Source: Gordonia humi
GTDB taxonomy: Bacteria; Actinomycetota; Actinomycetes; Mycobacteriales; Mycobacteriaceae
Length of the DNA: 64,000 nucleotides
NCBI RefSeq assembly: GCF_014197435.1
Contig: NZ_JACIFP010000001.1
Coordinates: 4,340,001-4,404,000 of the forward strand
Reading direction: 5' to 3'
Below are positions 34,533-43,813 of this stretch, in pieces (within the stretch, counting starts at the first letter, position 1; every line of letters begins with the position of its first letter). Position numbers and translations under genes: made by a program. The notes under the pieces are model-generated. The model saw only the letters and a list, made by a program, of their open reading frames with translations, had not been told where the DNA came from and ran no database searches.

Positions 34533-35596
34533 ACGCTCGACGACAACAGGCCTCGCACTCCATCGACCACGGCTACCGGGCAGTCGCCGTCCGCCGCGGC
34601 CGAATCTCCGGCCTCGTCGGCGTCCGCAGCCTCGTGGTCTGCGCCGTCCTGGCCGTCCTCATCCTGGGGCTGGGGATCGTCGCACTCGGAATCGGTACGT
34701 ACGAGCTGTCTCCGGTCCAGGTGATCAGCGCGTTGGTGGGATCGGACGATACGAAGGCCCGGCTGGTCGTGGTCACGTGGCGCCTGCCGCGGGTCCTATT
34801 CGCCGTCGTCTGCGGCGTCGCCCTGGCCGTCTCCGGAGCCATCTTCCAGTCCCTCACCCGCAATCCGCTGGGTTCGCCCGACATCATCGGCTTCTCGACC
34901 GGCTCGTACACCGGCGTGGTGTTGACGACGCTCGTGGTCGGCTCCACGGGCTACCTGGATCGGGCGGCGGCCGCGATCGTCGGGGGTTGCGTCACAGCCG
35001 CCATCGTGTACCTGCTCTCGTTGAGCCGCGGCAGCGTCCGACCTTTCCGGCTGATCATCATGGGGATCGGTGTCGGCGCGCTGCTGAGCTCCCTCAACTC
35101 GGGCCTCATGCTGACCTCGGACGTGGACGCGGCGATGCTCACAGCGGTGTGGGCCGCAGGATCCCTGTACGGCCTCGGCTACGCTCAGCTCTGGCCGATG
35201 GTCGTTCTGCTCCTGGTCCTCTTGCCCGTTGTCGCGTCCATCGCACCGGGGATGCGCCAACTGGAGCTCGGCGACGACGCCGCACGCGGTCTGGGCACCC
35301 GTGCGAACCGGGTGCGGGCGAGCGCGGTGATCCTCGGTGTGGCCCTGACCGCCCTGGTCACCGCGGCGGCCGGACCGATCTCATTCATCGCCCTGGCCGC
35401 GCCGCAGATCGCGCGCCGACTCACCGGCGGCAGCGGTCTCGAGCTCGCTCCCGCCGCACTGGTGGGCGGCTTCCTTCTCCTCGCCTCCGACACCCTCGCC
35501 CAGCGGCTCGGCTACCCCGTCGGGGTGGTGACGGTCAGCGTCGGAGGCGCATACCTGGTCTGGCTACTGGCATCGGAATACCGAAAGCGAACATGA
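34529..35596 (+). CDS. FecCD-family siderophore permease subunit 2
   Basis: A 355-residue second permease of the pair: WRLPRVLFAVVCGVALAVSGAIFQSLTRNPLGSPDIIGFSTGSYTGVVL, LGDDAARGLGTRANRVRA and GPISFIALAAPQIARRL are typical FecD/FepG elements. The GTG at 34529 overlaps the stop of subunit 1, and its stop overlaps the ATG of the ATPase gene. The intact C-terminus (LLASDTLAQRLGYPVGVVTVSVGGAYLVWLL) is useful for comparison with the truncated homologue at 46523-47404. Confidence 0.92.
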   Translation: MNARRQQASHSIDHGYRAVAVRRGRISGLVGVRSLVVCAVLAVLILGLGIVALGIGTYELSPVQVISALVGSDDTKARLVVVTWRLPRVLFAVVCGVALAVSGAIFQSLTRNPLGSPDIIGFSTGSYTGVVLTTLVVGSTGYLDRAAAAIVGGCVTAAIVYLLSLSRGSVRPFRLIIMGIGVGALLSSLNSGLMLTSDVDAAMLTAVWAAGSLYGLGYAQLWPMVVLLLVLLPVVASIAPGMRQLELGDDAARGLGTRANRVRASAVILGVALTALVTAAAGPISFIALAAPQIARRLTGGSGLELAPAALVGGFLLLASDTLAQRLGYPVGVVTVSVGGAYLVWLLASEYRKRT

Positions 35597-36399
35597 CACA
35601 CATCGCAACCGCTCAACCGGCGATCCGGCTCGAGGACGTTCGAGTCGGCTACGACCGCCGCATCGTCTGCAACGACCTGAGCCTGTCCGTCCCCACCGGC
35701 AGTTACACCGCGGTCATCGGGCCGAACGCATGCGGAAAGTCGACCATGCTGCGGGCGATAGCCCGCATACTTCCGTACCGTTCCGGCAGCATCCTCCTGG
35801 ACGGCGAACAGATCTCGGCCGTCCCCACCAAGCGACTCGCGACCAGGCTCGGTCTGCTGCCGCAGACCGCGATCGCCCCGGAGGGCATCCGGGTGGCCGA
35901 TCTCGTCGCGCGCGGCCGACATCCTCACCAGAGCCTGTTCGACCGCTGGTCGTCGGCGGACGAGGGCATCGTCAATGAGGCGATGGAGGCCACGGGCATC
36001 GCCGATCTGTCCGGACGCCTTGTCGACGAACTCTCCGGTGGACAGCGGCAACGGGTATGGGTAGCCATGGTCCTCGCGCAGCAGACACCCATCCTGCTGC
36101 TCGACGAACCGACGACCTTCCTGGACATCACTCACCAGTACGGGCTGCTCGAGCTCTTCGAGGTACTGCGTCGAGATCTCAAGCGAACGGTCATCATCGT
36201 GCTGCACGATCTGAATCAGGCGGCGCGCTACGCCTCCCATCTCATCGTCATGAAAGACGGCGTCGTCGTCACCGCCGGTCCGCCGGCCGAGATCATCACC
36301 GAAGAACTGATCGCCGACGTGTACGACCTATCGTGTCGCATCGTCCCCGACCCGGAGACAGGCGCGCCGATGGTGATTCCCCGGGCGCACCGGACCTGA
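35593..36399 (+). CDS. Siderophore ABC transporter ATPase (FecE/FepC-like)
   Basis: A 268-residue cytoplasmic ATPase that powers the permease pair. Walker A is GPNACGKST, the signature [18 protein letters not shown], Walker B ILLLDEPTTFLD and the switch His in VLHDLNQA. The Cys in Walker A is tolerated at this variable position. ATG overlaps the permease stop (ATGA). It is the only FecE-type gene in the window: the second uptake locus at 40-47 kb has none, so this protein could in principle serve both. Confidence 0.94.
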   Translation: MTHIATAQPAIRLEDVRVGYDRRIVCNDLSLSVPTGSYTAVIGPNACGKSTMLRAIARILPYRSGSILLDGEQISAVPTKRLATRLGLLPQTAIAPEGIRVADLVARGRHPHQSLFDRWSSADEGIVNEAMEATGIADLSGRLVDELSGGQRQRVWVAMVLAQQTPILLLDEPTTFLDITHQYGLLELFEVLRRDLKRTVIIVLHDLNQAARYASHLIVMKDGVVVTAGPPAEIITEELIADVYDLSCRIVPDPETGAPMVIPRAHRT

Positions 36400-36450
36400 C
36401 GGGGGATCTCGACTCTGCCGAGCGGTGCGAGCCGAGAGACGTCGTCTGAA

Positions 36451-36490
36451 TTTCCCACATGTGAGAAATTTTTCCCTACACTGGTGGCCA
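36451..36490 (+). promoter_or_regulatory. Promoter with palindrome for the lipoprotein esterase, leaderless
   Basis: TTTCCCACATGTGAGAAA (36451-36468) is an 18-base palindrome with one mismatched pair and a perfect CACATGTG core. TACACT at 36477-36482 is a good -10 element. Transcription would then start about 7 bases later, at the ATG at 36490, giving a leaderless message. The palindrome covers the -35 region and looks like a repressor site, perhaps for the downstream TetR at 38138; that link is inference. Confidence 0.55.
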
Positions 36491-38100
36491 TGAGGCCGAC
36501 ACCGACGAACCTCAGCCCGACGACCACGACCCGACTTCCCGTCCTCGTCCTCCTCGCGACCCTGTGCGTCGTCGCGGGGTGCTCGACGACACCCGGACCG
36601 GAAGCGGACCCCTCCTCCACGACCGTGGCGACCACCAGCGGTCACCTGCACGGATCCGCAACGGACACCGGTCGCACGTTTCTCGGCGTCCCCTACGCTG
36701 AACCCCCGACCGGAGAGCACCGCTGGTCGCTCCCGCGGGCGGTGGCAGCACCGGACGCCGATGTCGACGCGACCCGCGCGGGCAGTCCATGCCCCCAGAG
36801 CCTGCCGGTTCCCGGCGACCACCCCGAGCCGTCCGAAGACTGCCTGACCCTCAACGTCACGACGCCCCATCAGACCGATTCCGACATGCACCTGCCGGTC
36901 ATGGTGTGGTGGCACGGCGGCGGATACACCTCTGGAGCCGGAAGTTCGTACGACGCGCAACGGCTCGCCGACCGCGGGAACGTCATCGTGGTGACGGTCA
37001 ACTATCGGTTGGGGATCTTCGGCTATCTGGGGATGCCGGGCATGACGGGCGGAGGCGATTTCGGTCTCGCCGATCAGATCGAGAGTCTGCGCTGGGTGCA
37101 GTCCAACGCGTCGGCGTTCGGCGGAGACCCCGACGATGTGACCGTGTTCGGTGAGTCGGCCGGCGCGATGTCGGCCTGTGCGGCGCTGACGTCGCCCACC
37201 ACCGAAGGCCTGTTCGACAAGGCGGTCATGGCATCCGGGAACTGCATGCTGCGCTGGCCCGACGGCGGCCTCTATCCCGGCGTCCCCGCGCACACGCCGT
37301 ACACGTCTCGCACCGACAACCAGTCGACCAGTGTCGCCGCGGCCCGACGCCTGGGCTGCGTCGGCGACGACGCCGTCGCCTGTCTGCGTCGACTGCCCGT
37401 CAGCCGACTCCTCCGTGAGAACGACGAGTTCTCCGACAACCTGACGTTCGGAACAGACCTCCTTCCCGACGATCCGGCGGAGGTCATCAGGCGTGGCGAT
37501 CAGCATCGGATTCCCGTGATCACCGGCGGAAACCATGATGAGCAGCGATCATTCGTCGGTGGCCTGCTCACGGCCCAACCGGATGCCGTGACTCCGGCGA
37601 CCTACCCCGCTCTGATTCGCACGGCGTTCGGCCAACGAGCGCCAGAGGTGCTGTCGAGGTATCCGCTGAGCCGGTTCCCGAGTGCGCCCATCGCCTGGTC
37701 GACGGTCACCACTGACGCCGTCTGGTCGTGCCCGACGCTCGAAGGCGCGCGACTGATGAGCGTGCGCGCACCGACCCACGTCTACGAGTTCGCCGACGAG
37801 ACCGCGCCGAACGTCAACCAGATCACCACCATCCCGCAGGGGGCGGCCCATGCCACCGACACCCCGTACTACTTCGACCTCGGCGGTATGAATCTCCTCA
37901 CCGAACCGCACCAACGACAGATCGCCGATCAGATGATCGACTACTGGACGTCGTTCGCACACACCGGAACACCCACGATCACGGGAGGTCCCGGCGTCAC
38001 CGCGGCAGACGCCGACACGAGCCGGGTGCTCCAGTTCGGCACCGCCACGACCCGTGACGTCGACTACGCGGCCGACCATCAGTGCGACTTCTGGATCTGA
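36490..38100 (+). CDS. Carboxylesterase (type B) lipoprotein
   Basis: A 536-residue secreted esterase. The lipoprotein signal ends VVAGCS (Cys near residue 31). The type-B carboxylesterase domain shows TFLGVPYAEPPTGEHRW, SEDCLTLNV, VMVWWHGGGYTSG (oxyanion hole), the nucleophile Ser in VFGESAGAMS, Glu in ITGGNHDEQRSF and His in GAAHATDTPYYF. It would act on esters outside the cell or within the wall; substrate unknown. ATG 36490 is preferred over GTG 36484 because the promoter position implies a leaderless transcript. A TetR gene follows 37 bases downstream. Confidence 0.9.
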   Translation: MRPTPTNLSPTTTTRLPVLVLLATLCVVAGCSTTPGPEADPSSTTVATTSGHLHGSATDTGRTFLGVPYAEPPTGEHRWSLPRAVAAPDADVDATRAGSPCPQSLPVPGDHPEPSEDCLTLNVTTPHQTDSDMHLPVMVWWHGGGYTSGAGSSYDAQRLADRGNVIVVTVNYRLGIFGYLGMPGMTGGGDFGLADQIESLRWVQSNASAFGGDPDDVTVFGESAGAMSACAALTSPTTEGLFDKAVMASGNCMLRWPDGGLYPGVPAHTPYTSRTDNQSTSVAAARRLGCVGDDAVACLRRLPVSRLLRENDEFSDNLTFGTDLLPDDPAEVIRRGDQHRIPVITGGNHDEQRSFVGGLLTAQPDAVTPATYPALIRTAFGQRAPEVLSRYPLSRFPSAPIAWSTVTTDAVWSCPTLEGARLMSVRAPTHVYEFADETAPNVNQITTIPQGAAHATDTPYYFDLGGMNLLTEPHQRQIADQMIDYWTSFAHTGTPTITGGPGVTAADADTSRVLQFGTATTRDVDYAADHQCDFWI

Positions 38101-38137
38101 GCCCCGAATCGCTACCGAGAGCTAGGCCCCGACTCAT

Positions 38138-38767
38138 ATGCCGTCCACCCGCGTCGACAACGACACGTTCATCCACCGTGCACGCCGTACCCAGATCATC
38201 GACGCCGCAATCGAGGTCGTCGCCGAGGTCGGCGCCGACCGCGCGAGTATCTCGCGGATCGCCGAGCGCGCCGGGATCACCCGCGGAGTGGTCACGTATC
38301 ACTTTCGTGATCGCCGTTCGTTGTTCGCCGCCGTGGTGGCCCATGTCTACGGTCTCGCCCACGGCGCCCTCGGGGAACGGGTGGATTCTGCCGGGAGTCC
38401 ACGGGAGTCGTTGCGCACGTTCATCGTCGGGAGTCTGGAGTTCTACGCCGAGTACTCCGTCGAGATGACTGCGCTCTCCGCCATCTACCGGACGCCGGAT
38501 ATACCACGCGCCGATCAAGGCGAACACAGATCCGAACTCACCGACATCGAGGCGATCCTCGACGACGGCATGCGGTCGGGCGACTTCCGTGCTCATGACC
38601 CCACGATCATGGCGGCGACGATCCGATCAGCGCTCGACGCCGCGCTCGTCCGCGTACGGGCGGGCGCCGACGTCGGTCACGAGGGCGCCGAACTCTGCGA
38701 ACTGTTCGACGGCGCGACCCGGGTCCTCCCCGACCTGCCGACAACGGGGCGGATCAGGAAGCGGTGA
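38138..38767 (+). CDS. TetR-family transcriptional regulator
   Basis: A 209-residue protein with a clear TetR helix-turn-helix in residues 20-65 (IIDAAIEVVAEVGADRASISRIAERAGITRGVVTYHFRDRRSLF) and a helical ligand domain. It follows the lipoprotein esterase by 37 bases and is probably in the same transcript, so it is a candidate for binding the palindrome at 36451-36468. The 154 bases between it and the phage-lysin-like gene contain nothing recognisable and mark the likely left border of the mosaic island. Confidence 0.88.
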   Translation: MPSTRVDNDTFIHRARRTQIIDAAIEVVAEVGADRASISRIAERAGITRGVVTYHFRDRRSLFAAVVAHVYGLAHGALGERVDSAGSPRESLRTFIVGSLEFYAEYSVEMTALSAIYRTPDIPRADQGEHRSELTDIEAILDDGMRSGDFRAHDPTIMAATIRSALDAALVRVRAGADVGHEGAELCELFDGATRVLPDLPTTGRIRKR

Positions 38768-38921
38768 ACGCGCCGAATCCGTGTGGGTCGCGCCTGCCGC
38801 GGGTCGATCCTCTCGTGTTCGACTGGAACCGAACGTGTTTCGGGTGTCAGTCGGCACCTTCAGGGAAGTCGGACCGGAGGTCGTGAGCGCGTCACGCGAC
38901 CCACGGAGTGTGCTCCGGCGA

Positions 38922-39725
38922 TCAGTCAGTGTCTTCCTGCTTGGGCTCTTTGAAGCCGTCGATGCCGAGCTTCTCGCCGATCGCGGCGAGCGCGTCGACG
39001 ACCGTGCGGCCGCCGAGTTGGGGCCAGCCGGGGTACTGGCCGGGCTGGGTGGAGCCGACGAGTTGTGCGCGAGCGTCGCGTGCATCGTCGAAGTCAGACA
39101 TGGTTCCTCCTGTGGTGACGCCGCACTGCGCGGCGAACTGGTCGGATGTGAGGGTGGTCGAGTTCATGTCACAGCGCGCCCACGGCGGTGCTCCCTGGGG
39201 CCAACCTGCGGGCCCGTAGCCTTGGCCGTCGGTGTATTGCCAGGAGATCTGTCCGGGAACCGATGGGCGGTTCGACGAGTACGCGGCGACGACCAGACGC
39301 AGCCCGGCGGGCCGCTGCGGGTACAGGTTCGCGAGGTCGCCTCGGTTGCCGTAGGCGATGACCCGTCGCCGGTCGCCGAGCCATGCCGTGACGCCATCGA
39401 CGAGATGGTTGATCAGCGTCGAGTGGTCGCCGGTGATCTGCCCGCCCCACGACTCGACGTCGACCATCACGATCATCTTGCGGTGCGGTGTCCCGACCTG
39501 TGCCTTGAGTGTCGAGAGGACGTCCTGCCAGTTGGATCGGTACACGACGTAGACGATGAAGCAGTCGAGGCGGCCGGCATCCGCGGCGCGTCGACACCAC
39601 GCATGGTTGGTCGCCCAGTTCTTGTCGCGGTAGTCGCCATCGTTCGAGCGGATCGCGACGAGCCGGTGCGGATAGGCGTCAGTGATCGGCGTCTGCCATT
39701 CGGAGACATCGGCGTACACGGTCAT
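38922..39725 (-). CDS. Phage-type GH25 lysin (muramidase-like endolysin)
   Basis: Predicted to cut the peptidoglycan glycan chain. The 267-residue protein has a GH25-like barrel: YADVSEWQ at the N-terminus (Asp6) and the central acidic pair Asp89 and Glu91 in IVMVDVESWGG, then SWQYTDGQGYG and CDMNSTTL. A C-terminal tail (GQYPGWPQLGGRTVVDALAAIGEKLG) follows. There is no signal peptide, as in phage lysins needing a holin. A strong GAGGAGG precedes the ATG. It lies beside an overlapping upstream fragment with the same tail, so this is a prophage remnant; no holin or structural genes are left. Confidence 0.75.
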   Translation of the reverse strand: MTVYADVSEWQTPITDAYPHRLVAIRSNDGDYRDKNWATNHAWCRRAADAGRLDCFIVYVVYRSNWQDVLSTLKAQVGTPHRKMIVMVDVESWGGQITGDHSTLINHLVDGVTAWLGDRRRVIAYGNRGDLANLYPQRPAGLRLVVAAYSSNRPSVPGQISWQYTDGQGYGPAGWPQGAPPWARCDMNSTTLTSDQFAAQCGVTTGGTMSDFDDARDARAQLVGSTQPGQYPGWPQLGGRTVVDALAAIGEKLGIDGFKEPKQEDTD

Positions 39726-39880
39726 CGGGTGACCTCCTCGCGGATCGCTGCGATGGCGCCGGCGACCGTGCGGCCACCGAGCTGGGGCCAGCCACGATAG
39801 TCGCCCCGGAGCGGAGCTGCCGACGCGGCTTCGCGTGCGCAGGTGAGGGAGGATCGTCCGCGGTGTGTCTCCGAGGTGAG
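39722..39880 (-). pseudogene. Fragment of a second phage protein with the lysin tail motif
   Basis: A frame ending at the TGA 39722-39724, which overlaps the lysin ATG (ATGA), encodes DYRGWPQLGGRTVAGAIAAIREEVTR, closely similar to the C-terminal tail of the lysin next door (YPGWPQLGGRTVVDALAAI). Upstream the frame has no credible start and runs to a stop after about 66 codons, so only the 3' end of the former gene remains. It points to two adjacent lysis-module genes sharing a C-terminal anchor, the first one deleted. Confidence 0.6.
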
Positions 39881-40315
39881 CGACGTCGATCGCTCGACCC
39901 TCGGCCACAGCGCGTCCAGAGTAGCGGGGGCTCTCGGTCTCGTCTAAGTGGCGGCGGGTAGTCAGTTCCCGCGATTCGTATTCAGAAGCTCGTCTCCGCA
40001 TGGAATCAAGAGATTCGCGGGGAGGACGCAGACTCCGAGGGTCGAGCCGACGACCCGTTGATCGGCGCTGCGGTGGAACCACGTAGACGACCTCGAACAC
40101 GGCTCACGAACAAGGAACTAGACGCCATGCGACCAGCTCGTGCACAGGGTATGAGCGTCACGGGATCGCTCGACGAATCGGTATCGGTACACGGTACGGG
40201 CGAAGACCCGGTGACGCTCTCCGCAAACGGCGCGGGAGCGTTCGTCCACGGAGGCGCCTCCCAGAACCGAGGTGCGACACCGGGACCCACCGCTGGGCGT
40301 TCAACCCCATCGCGA
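39881..40315. other. Gap without a supported gene
   Basis: About 430 bases between the phage remnant and the SIP pseudogene. Open frames exist on both strands (for example 40058-40357 plus) but none has a ribosome site, recognisable domain or convincing codon pattern. The stretch probably holds decayed phage or junction sequence. Confidence 0.5.
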
Positions 40316-40617
40316 TCAGACAGGTCCCCCGCCGGAAACGCCCAAACAGCACGCTGAGGGGTTGCTGTTCCCGGACGCCCGGACGATCGTGGCCACTGCG
40401 CGGAGTGTGCTGGCGTCAGCGATGAGGAGATGTTCGGCGATGTCGATGCCATCTGCGGGCAGCGTGGGTTCGTAATCGGCCGGGTCCGCGGAGGTGAGGG
40501 TGACGCGCGTGTGTCGCTGGAGGCGATGCTGCGGATGCTGGTGATCTCGGCGTTGGCGGAGACGAGACGCACGTTCTGTTGAGCGAGTTCGCGGACGCGG
40601 TGTCGGATGGTGGTCAT
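40316..40617 (-). pseudogene. Siderophore-interacting protein, frameshifted and shortened
   Basis: The start overlaps the stop of the ABC gene upstream (ATGA at 40614-40617). It encodes RHRVRELAQQNVRLVSANAEITSIRSIASSDTR, the N-terminal pattern of SIP proteins. After a shift in a CG-repeat near 40502-40510, another frame continues with RVTLTSADPADYEPTLPADGIDIAEHLLIADASTLRAVATIVRA. Only about 100 of the usual 270 residues exist; the FAD-domain core and NAD(P)H part are missing. A dead gene whose intact counterpart would have been the reductase of the second iron locus. Confidence 0.7.
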
Positions 40618-42209
40618 GCCGGCTGTGGCCCTTGCAGAGTGATGGTGCGGTCAGGGCGCCAGATGGCGGGGTCGCGGTGCGTGACGAAGACGAGAGTCGC
40701 ATCGAGGTCGGCGAGGGCGTCGGCGATCCGCTCCTCTGTGGCCGCGTCGAGGGCGGAGGTGGCCTCGTCGAGCACGAGCACCGGCGCGTTCTTGAGGAGA
40801 GCGCGTGCGATCGCGACGCGTTGACGTTCACCTCCGGAGAGCGCCTGCCCATGAATACCGAGGTGCTGATGGATGCCCAGCGGGTTGCGAGCGATCACCT
40901 CGCCCAGTTGGGCGCGCTCGGCTGCGTGAAGGATCTCATCGTCGGAGGCTCCGGGGCGGCCGAGTCTGATGTTGTCGGCAAGCGTACCCGTGAGCACGAC
41001 TGGGTCCTGGGGGACGTAAGCGATTCTTGCGGTGATCTCTGCCTCCTCGAGTGCAGAGAGCGAGACGCCGCCAAGAGTGACAGCGCCCGCGGCGGGATCA
41101 TCGAAACGCTGCAACAGTCCGAGGAGCGTACTCTTGCCCACGCCGCTGGATCCGGCGACGTGCACGCGTGCCCCTACGGGAATGGCCGCGGTGATCGCGC
41201 GGAGCGCGGGCGGATGCGCGACGTCCCGAAGTCGGATCTCAGAACCTGCCGGAGGGACGGGGTCAGCGGGGACGGGCAGACTCGGCGCCGTCGCGGCCGA
41301 ATGGTAGGCCGAGCTGTGTGAACGTACCTCGTTGAAGTTCACGCCTGCGAGGGCGAGTTCGTCGATCGGGGCGGACGCCCGGATGGTGAGCACCAGCAAC
41401 GCAAGAGCTTCCGGCGGGGTCGTGAACTGTCCGGAGACGGCGAGCAGGATCAGCATCCCGGCAATGGGCATGACCGACGCGAGAGAAGACGCGAGGGTTG
41501 CGGGCGCCGCGGCCCGGTTGGTGCGCGCCATCGCCTGTTCCTGTCGCGCCCAGACCTCATCCGCGCGGACGAGACCTCGGGTGCCGGCGGCGGTGCGGAT
41601 CAGCTCGAGGTGGTCGACGAACTCCATCGTCGCTCGCATCGCCTCCTGTTCGATGCGATGACGCTCGGCGTCGGCGCGTTGCAGGTGACTCTGCGCGAGC
41701 ATCTGCGCGGCGAGGGCGGCCAGCAGCAGGAGGGCGAGCACGCCCGCCTCTCGAGCGCCTGACACGAACCCGACCGCAGCGACCATGAGAAGAGGGGCAA
41801 GCGGTGCGCAGATCAACGTCTGCAGCTGGTGGGCGGGCACACCCATCAGCGCCGGTATGCTGCGTCCGGCAACGGTGGTCACGAGCGCACGGTTCTCTGC
41901 CGTGAACCATGACAGCTTCGCAGTTGAAAGGGATCGGCCGAGCTGGGCATAAAGGTCGCCGGCCAACCGGGCGCCGCCCAGGTATCCGGCGCGGGAGACC
42001 AGCACGGTGGCGACCAACGACACAGCCGCCGCGGCGACCACGGGCAAGACGCCGCCCCGGTCGCGGACCGCGACGGCAAGGACCGTGTAGGCGGTGGCTT
42101 CGGCGAGGACCGCGAGCACCCAGCCGGCGCCGATCCAGGCCATCCGCCGTCTCGCCGCGGCCGGAAGACCCGGCCGCACGTGCTCGGGTGCCGAGGTGCT
42201 GCGATTCAT
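40614..42209 (-). CDS. ABC exporter-fold half-transporter of iron locus 2 (IrtB-like)
   Basis: A 531-residue half-transporter: transmembrane domain (about 20-300) and ATPase with Walker A GSSGVGKST, signature ALSGGERQRVAIARALL, Walker B VLVLDEATSALD and switch His in VTHRD. All motifs are intact, unlike the pair at 27-30 kb. Its start overlaps the end of the partner gene (42206-42209, ATGA), and its stop overlaps the SIP pseudogene start. The arrangement TetR/ABC/ABC/SIP beside FecBCD argues for siderophore import or export; direction unproven. Confidence 0.88.
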   Translation of the reverse strand: MNRSTSAPEHVRPGLPAAARRRMAWIGAGWVLAVLAEATAYTVLAVAVRDRGGVLPVVAAAAVSLVATVLVSRAGYLGGARLAGDLYAQLGRSLSTAKLSWFTAENRALVTTVAGRSIPALMGVPAHQLQTLICAPLAPLLMVAAVGFVSGAREAGVLALLLLAALAAQMLAQSHLQRADAERHRIEQEAMRATMEFVDHLELIRTAAGTRGLVRADEVWARQEQAMARTNRAAAPATLASSLASVMPIAGMLILLAVSGQFTTPPEALALLVLTIRASAPIDELALAGVNFNEVRSHSSAYHSAATAPSLPVPADPVPPAGSEIRLRDVAHPPALRAITAAIPVGARVHVAGSSGVGKSTLLGLLQRFDDPAAGAVTLGGVSLSALEEAEITARIAYVPQDPVVLTGTLADNIRLGRPGASDDEILHAAERAQLGEVIARNPLGIHQHLGIHGQALSGGERQRVAIARALLKNAPVLVLDEATSALDAATEERIADALADLDATLVFVTHRDPAIWRPDRTITLQGPQPA

Positions 42210-43813
42210 CGGTCGTCTCCTTCCGCAGGTGCGGCCGCCGGGGCGAGCCTGAGGACATGGTCGGCTCGGAGGGCGAGGCGCGGATCGTGGGTGACCGCCA
42301 CGACGGTCTTCCCGTCAGCCCGCGCGAGCTCTTCGAGTTCGTCCCAGAAGCGGGTGGCTGTCGCGTCGCCGAGGGCGCTCGTGGGCTCGTCGAGCAGGAT
42401 CGCGCCCGTCTGCGCGAGGAACGCGCGGGTCAGCGCGACGCGCTGGCGCTCGCCACCGGACAGCAGAGCGGCGTCCGTGTCGAGCGGGAGATCGAGCTGG
42501 GCGCGAGCAAGGGCAGCCGTCAGCGTCGCGTCGTCGGCATCGGGGGCGGTCAGGCGAAGGTTCTCGCGGATGCTTGCTGGGAGCACGTCGCCGCTCTGCG
42601 GGATCAACAGCACCGCCTCCGGCCGTGCCTCTTCGGAAAACGCTGACACGTCGGTTCCGCCGACTCTGACGATGCCACTCACGGGCGGCTGGAGGCCCGC
42701 GAGCACGCGAAGGAGGGTACTCTTTCCCGCACCACTCGGACCCGTGATCGCCGTCACCGCGGACGCCGGTGCGGTCAGGGCGAGCCCGTCGAGGATCGTC
42801 CGACCTTCCGCCGAGACCACGATCCCGTCCGCCAGAATGTCTCCCGGCCCATCGACTGCGTTCGCGTCGCCGTGCGGTAGCGCGGGTTCGGCGAGGAGCG
42901 CACCGATGCGTGAGGCGGCGTTCCGTCCCGCGGTGACGTAGTCGAGGCCGTGTCCGAGTCGGAGTGCGGGTGTGACGAGGGCGAGGCCGAGCAGGAGGAT
43001 CGCCGCGAGCACGGCGGACTCCCGGGCGGAGCCGACCGCGTAGGCGATGGCGTAGCTGGACACCGCCTGTAACAGGCCGATGGCGACCGCGGCGGGAGTG
43101 GCGACGCGGCGCACCCAGGCGAGCATGCCGGAGGTGAAGCGCCGTGTGGCGTCCGTGTAGTCCGCGAGGGCGCCGTCCGCTGAGCCGTAGCTACGGAAGA
43201 CATGAATCCCACGGGCGTAGTCATCGACCGCAGTCGTGATCTCGCCCATCACCCGGCCCCGTTCGGCACCGTGTTTCGCCGAGAGCCCCGGGATCCACAT
43301 GAGGTAGGCCGCCCCGGCAAGCGCCCCCGGGATGAGGGCGAGGAGGGATGCGGGCCCGGCAAGTGTCAGCATCAGAATCACGGAGCACACGGGGACCGCG
43401 ACGAGAGTGGCTGCCTCCGCGGGGAGGTGAGCGATCATATGGTGCAGCGCAGCGACGTCCTCTGAGACGAGCCGGCGCGAGTGATCCGTCGGGTACGCGG
43501 CCAAGCGAGCGGTCGGCAGCCGGAGCAGGCGACCGGCCACCTCGCGCCGCACACGCGCCTCGAACCTCCCCTCGACAGCGTGCGCGAGCCACGAAGCGCC
43601 CGCGGCCAGGAGCGCCCCGCACAGCGAGGCGCCGCTGGCCCAACCCACCGGCGCGGGCCCTGGAGTGTCGATCATGCGCACGATCTGCCACATCGCGGCC
43701 AGGCCGAACAGGCCTGAGAGCGTCGTGCCGGCCGCTGCGACGGCCAGTGTCGGGAGGGAGGGACGCAGCAGTCGCAGGACGGCCGGGTCGAGGAGAGGTG
43801 TCGTAGTTGCCAC
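42206..43813 (-). CDS. ABC exporter-fold half-transporter of iron locus 2 (IrtA-like)
   Basis: A 535-residue half-transporter with Walker A GPSGAGKST, signature LLSGGERQRVALTRAFL and Walker [14 protein letters not shown]. There is no fused SIP domain, unlike mycobacterial IrtA. The GTG at 43811-43813 directly touches a perfect 28-base palindrome; a -10 element TATAGT (43825-43820 on this strand) ends 6 bases before the GTG, so the transcript is probably leaderless. Overlaps its partner by four bases. Controlled, by inference, by the divergent TetR at 43855. Confidence 0.88.
   Translation of the reverse strand: MATTTPLLDPAVLRLLRPSLPTLAVAAAGTTLSGLFGLAAMWQIVRMIDTPGPAPVGWASGASLCGALLAAGASWLAHAVEGRFEARVRREVAGRLLRLPTARLAAYPTDHSRRLVSEDVAALHHMIAHLPAEAATLVAVPVCSVILMLTLAGPASLLALIPGALAGAAYLMWIPGLSAKHGAERGRVMGEITTAVDDYARGIHVFRSYGSADGALADYTDATRRFTSGMLAWVRRVATPAAVAIGLLQAVSSYAIAYAVGSARESAVLAAILLLGLALVTPALRLGHGLDYVTAGRNAASRIGALLAEPALPHGDANAVDGPGDILADGIVVSAEGRTILDGLALTAPASAVTAITGPSGAGKSTLLRVLAGLQPPVSGIVRVGGTDVSAFSEEARPEAVLLIPQSGDVLPASIRENLRLTAPDADDATLTAALARAQLDLPLDTDAALLSGGERQRVALTRAFLAQTGAILLDEPTSALGDATATRFWDELEELARADGKTVVAVTHDPRLALRADHVLRLAPAAAPAEGDDR

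Noticed and set aside
40058..40357. Plus-strand ORF of 99 codons in the gap before the SIP pseudogene
   Set aside because: No ribosome site, no domain, and the opposite strand is equally open. Codon use does not favour either strand clearly.
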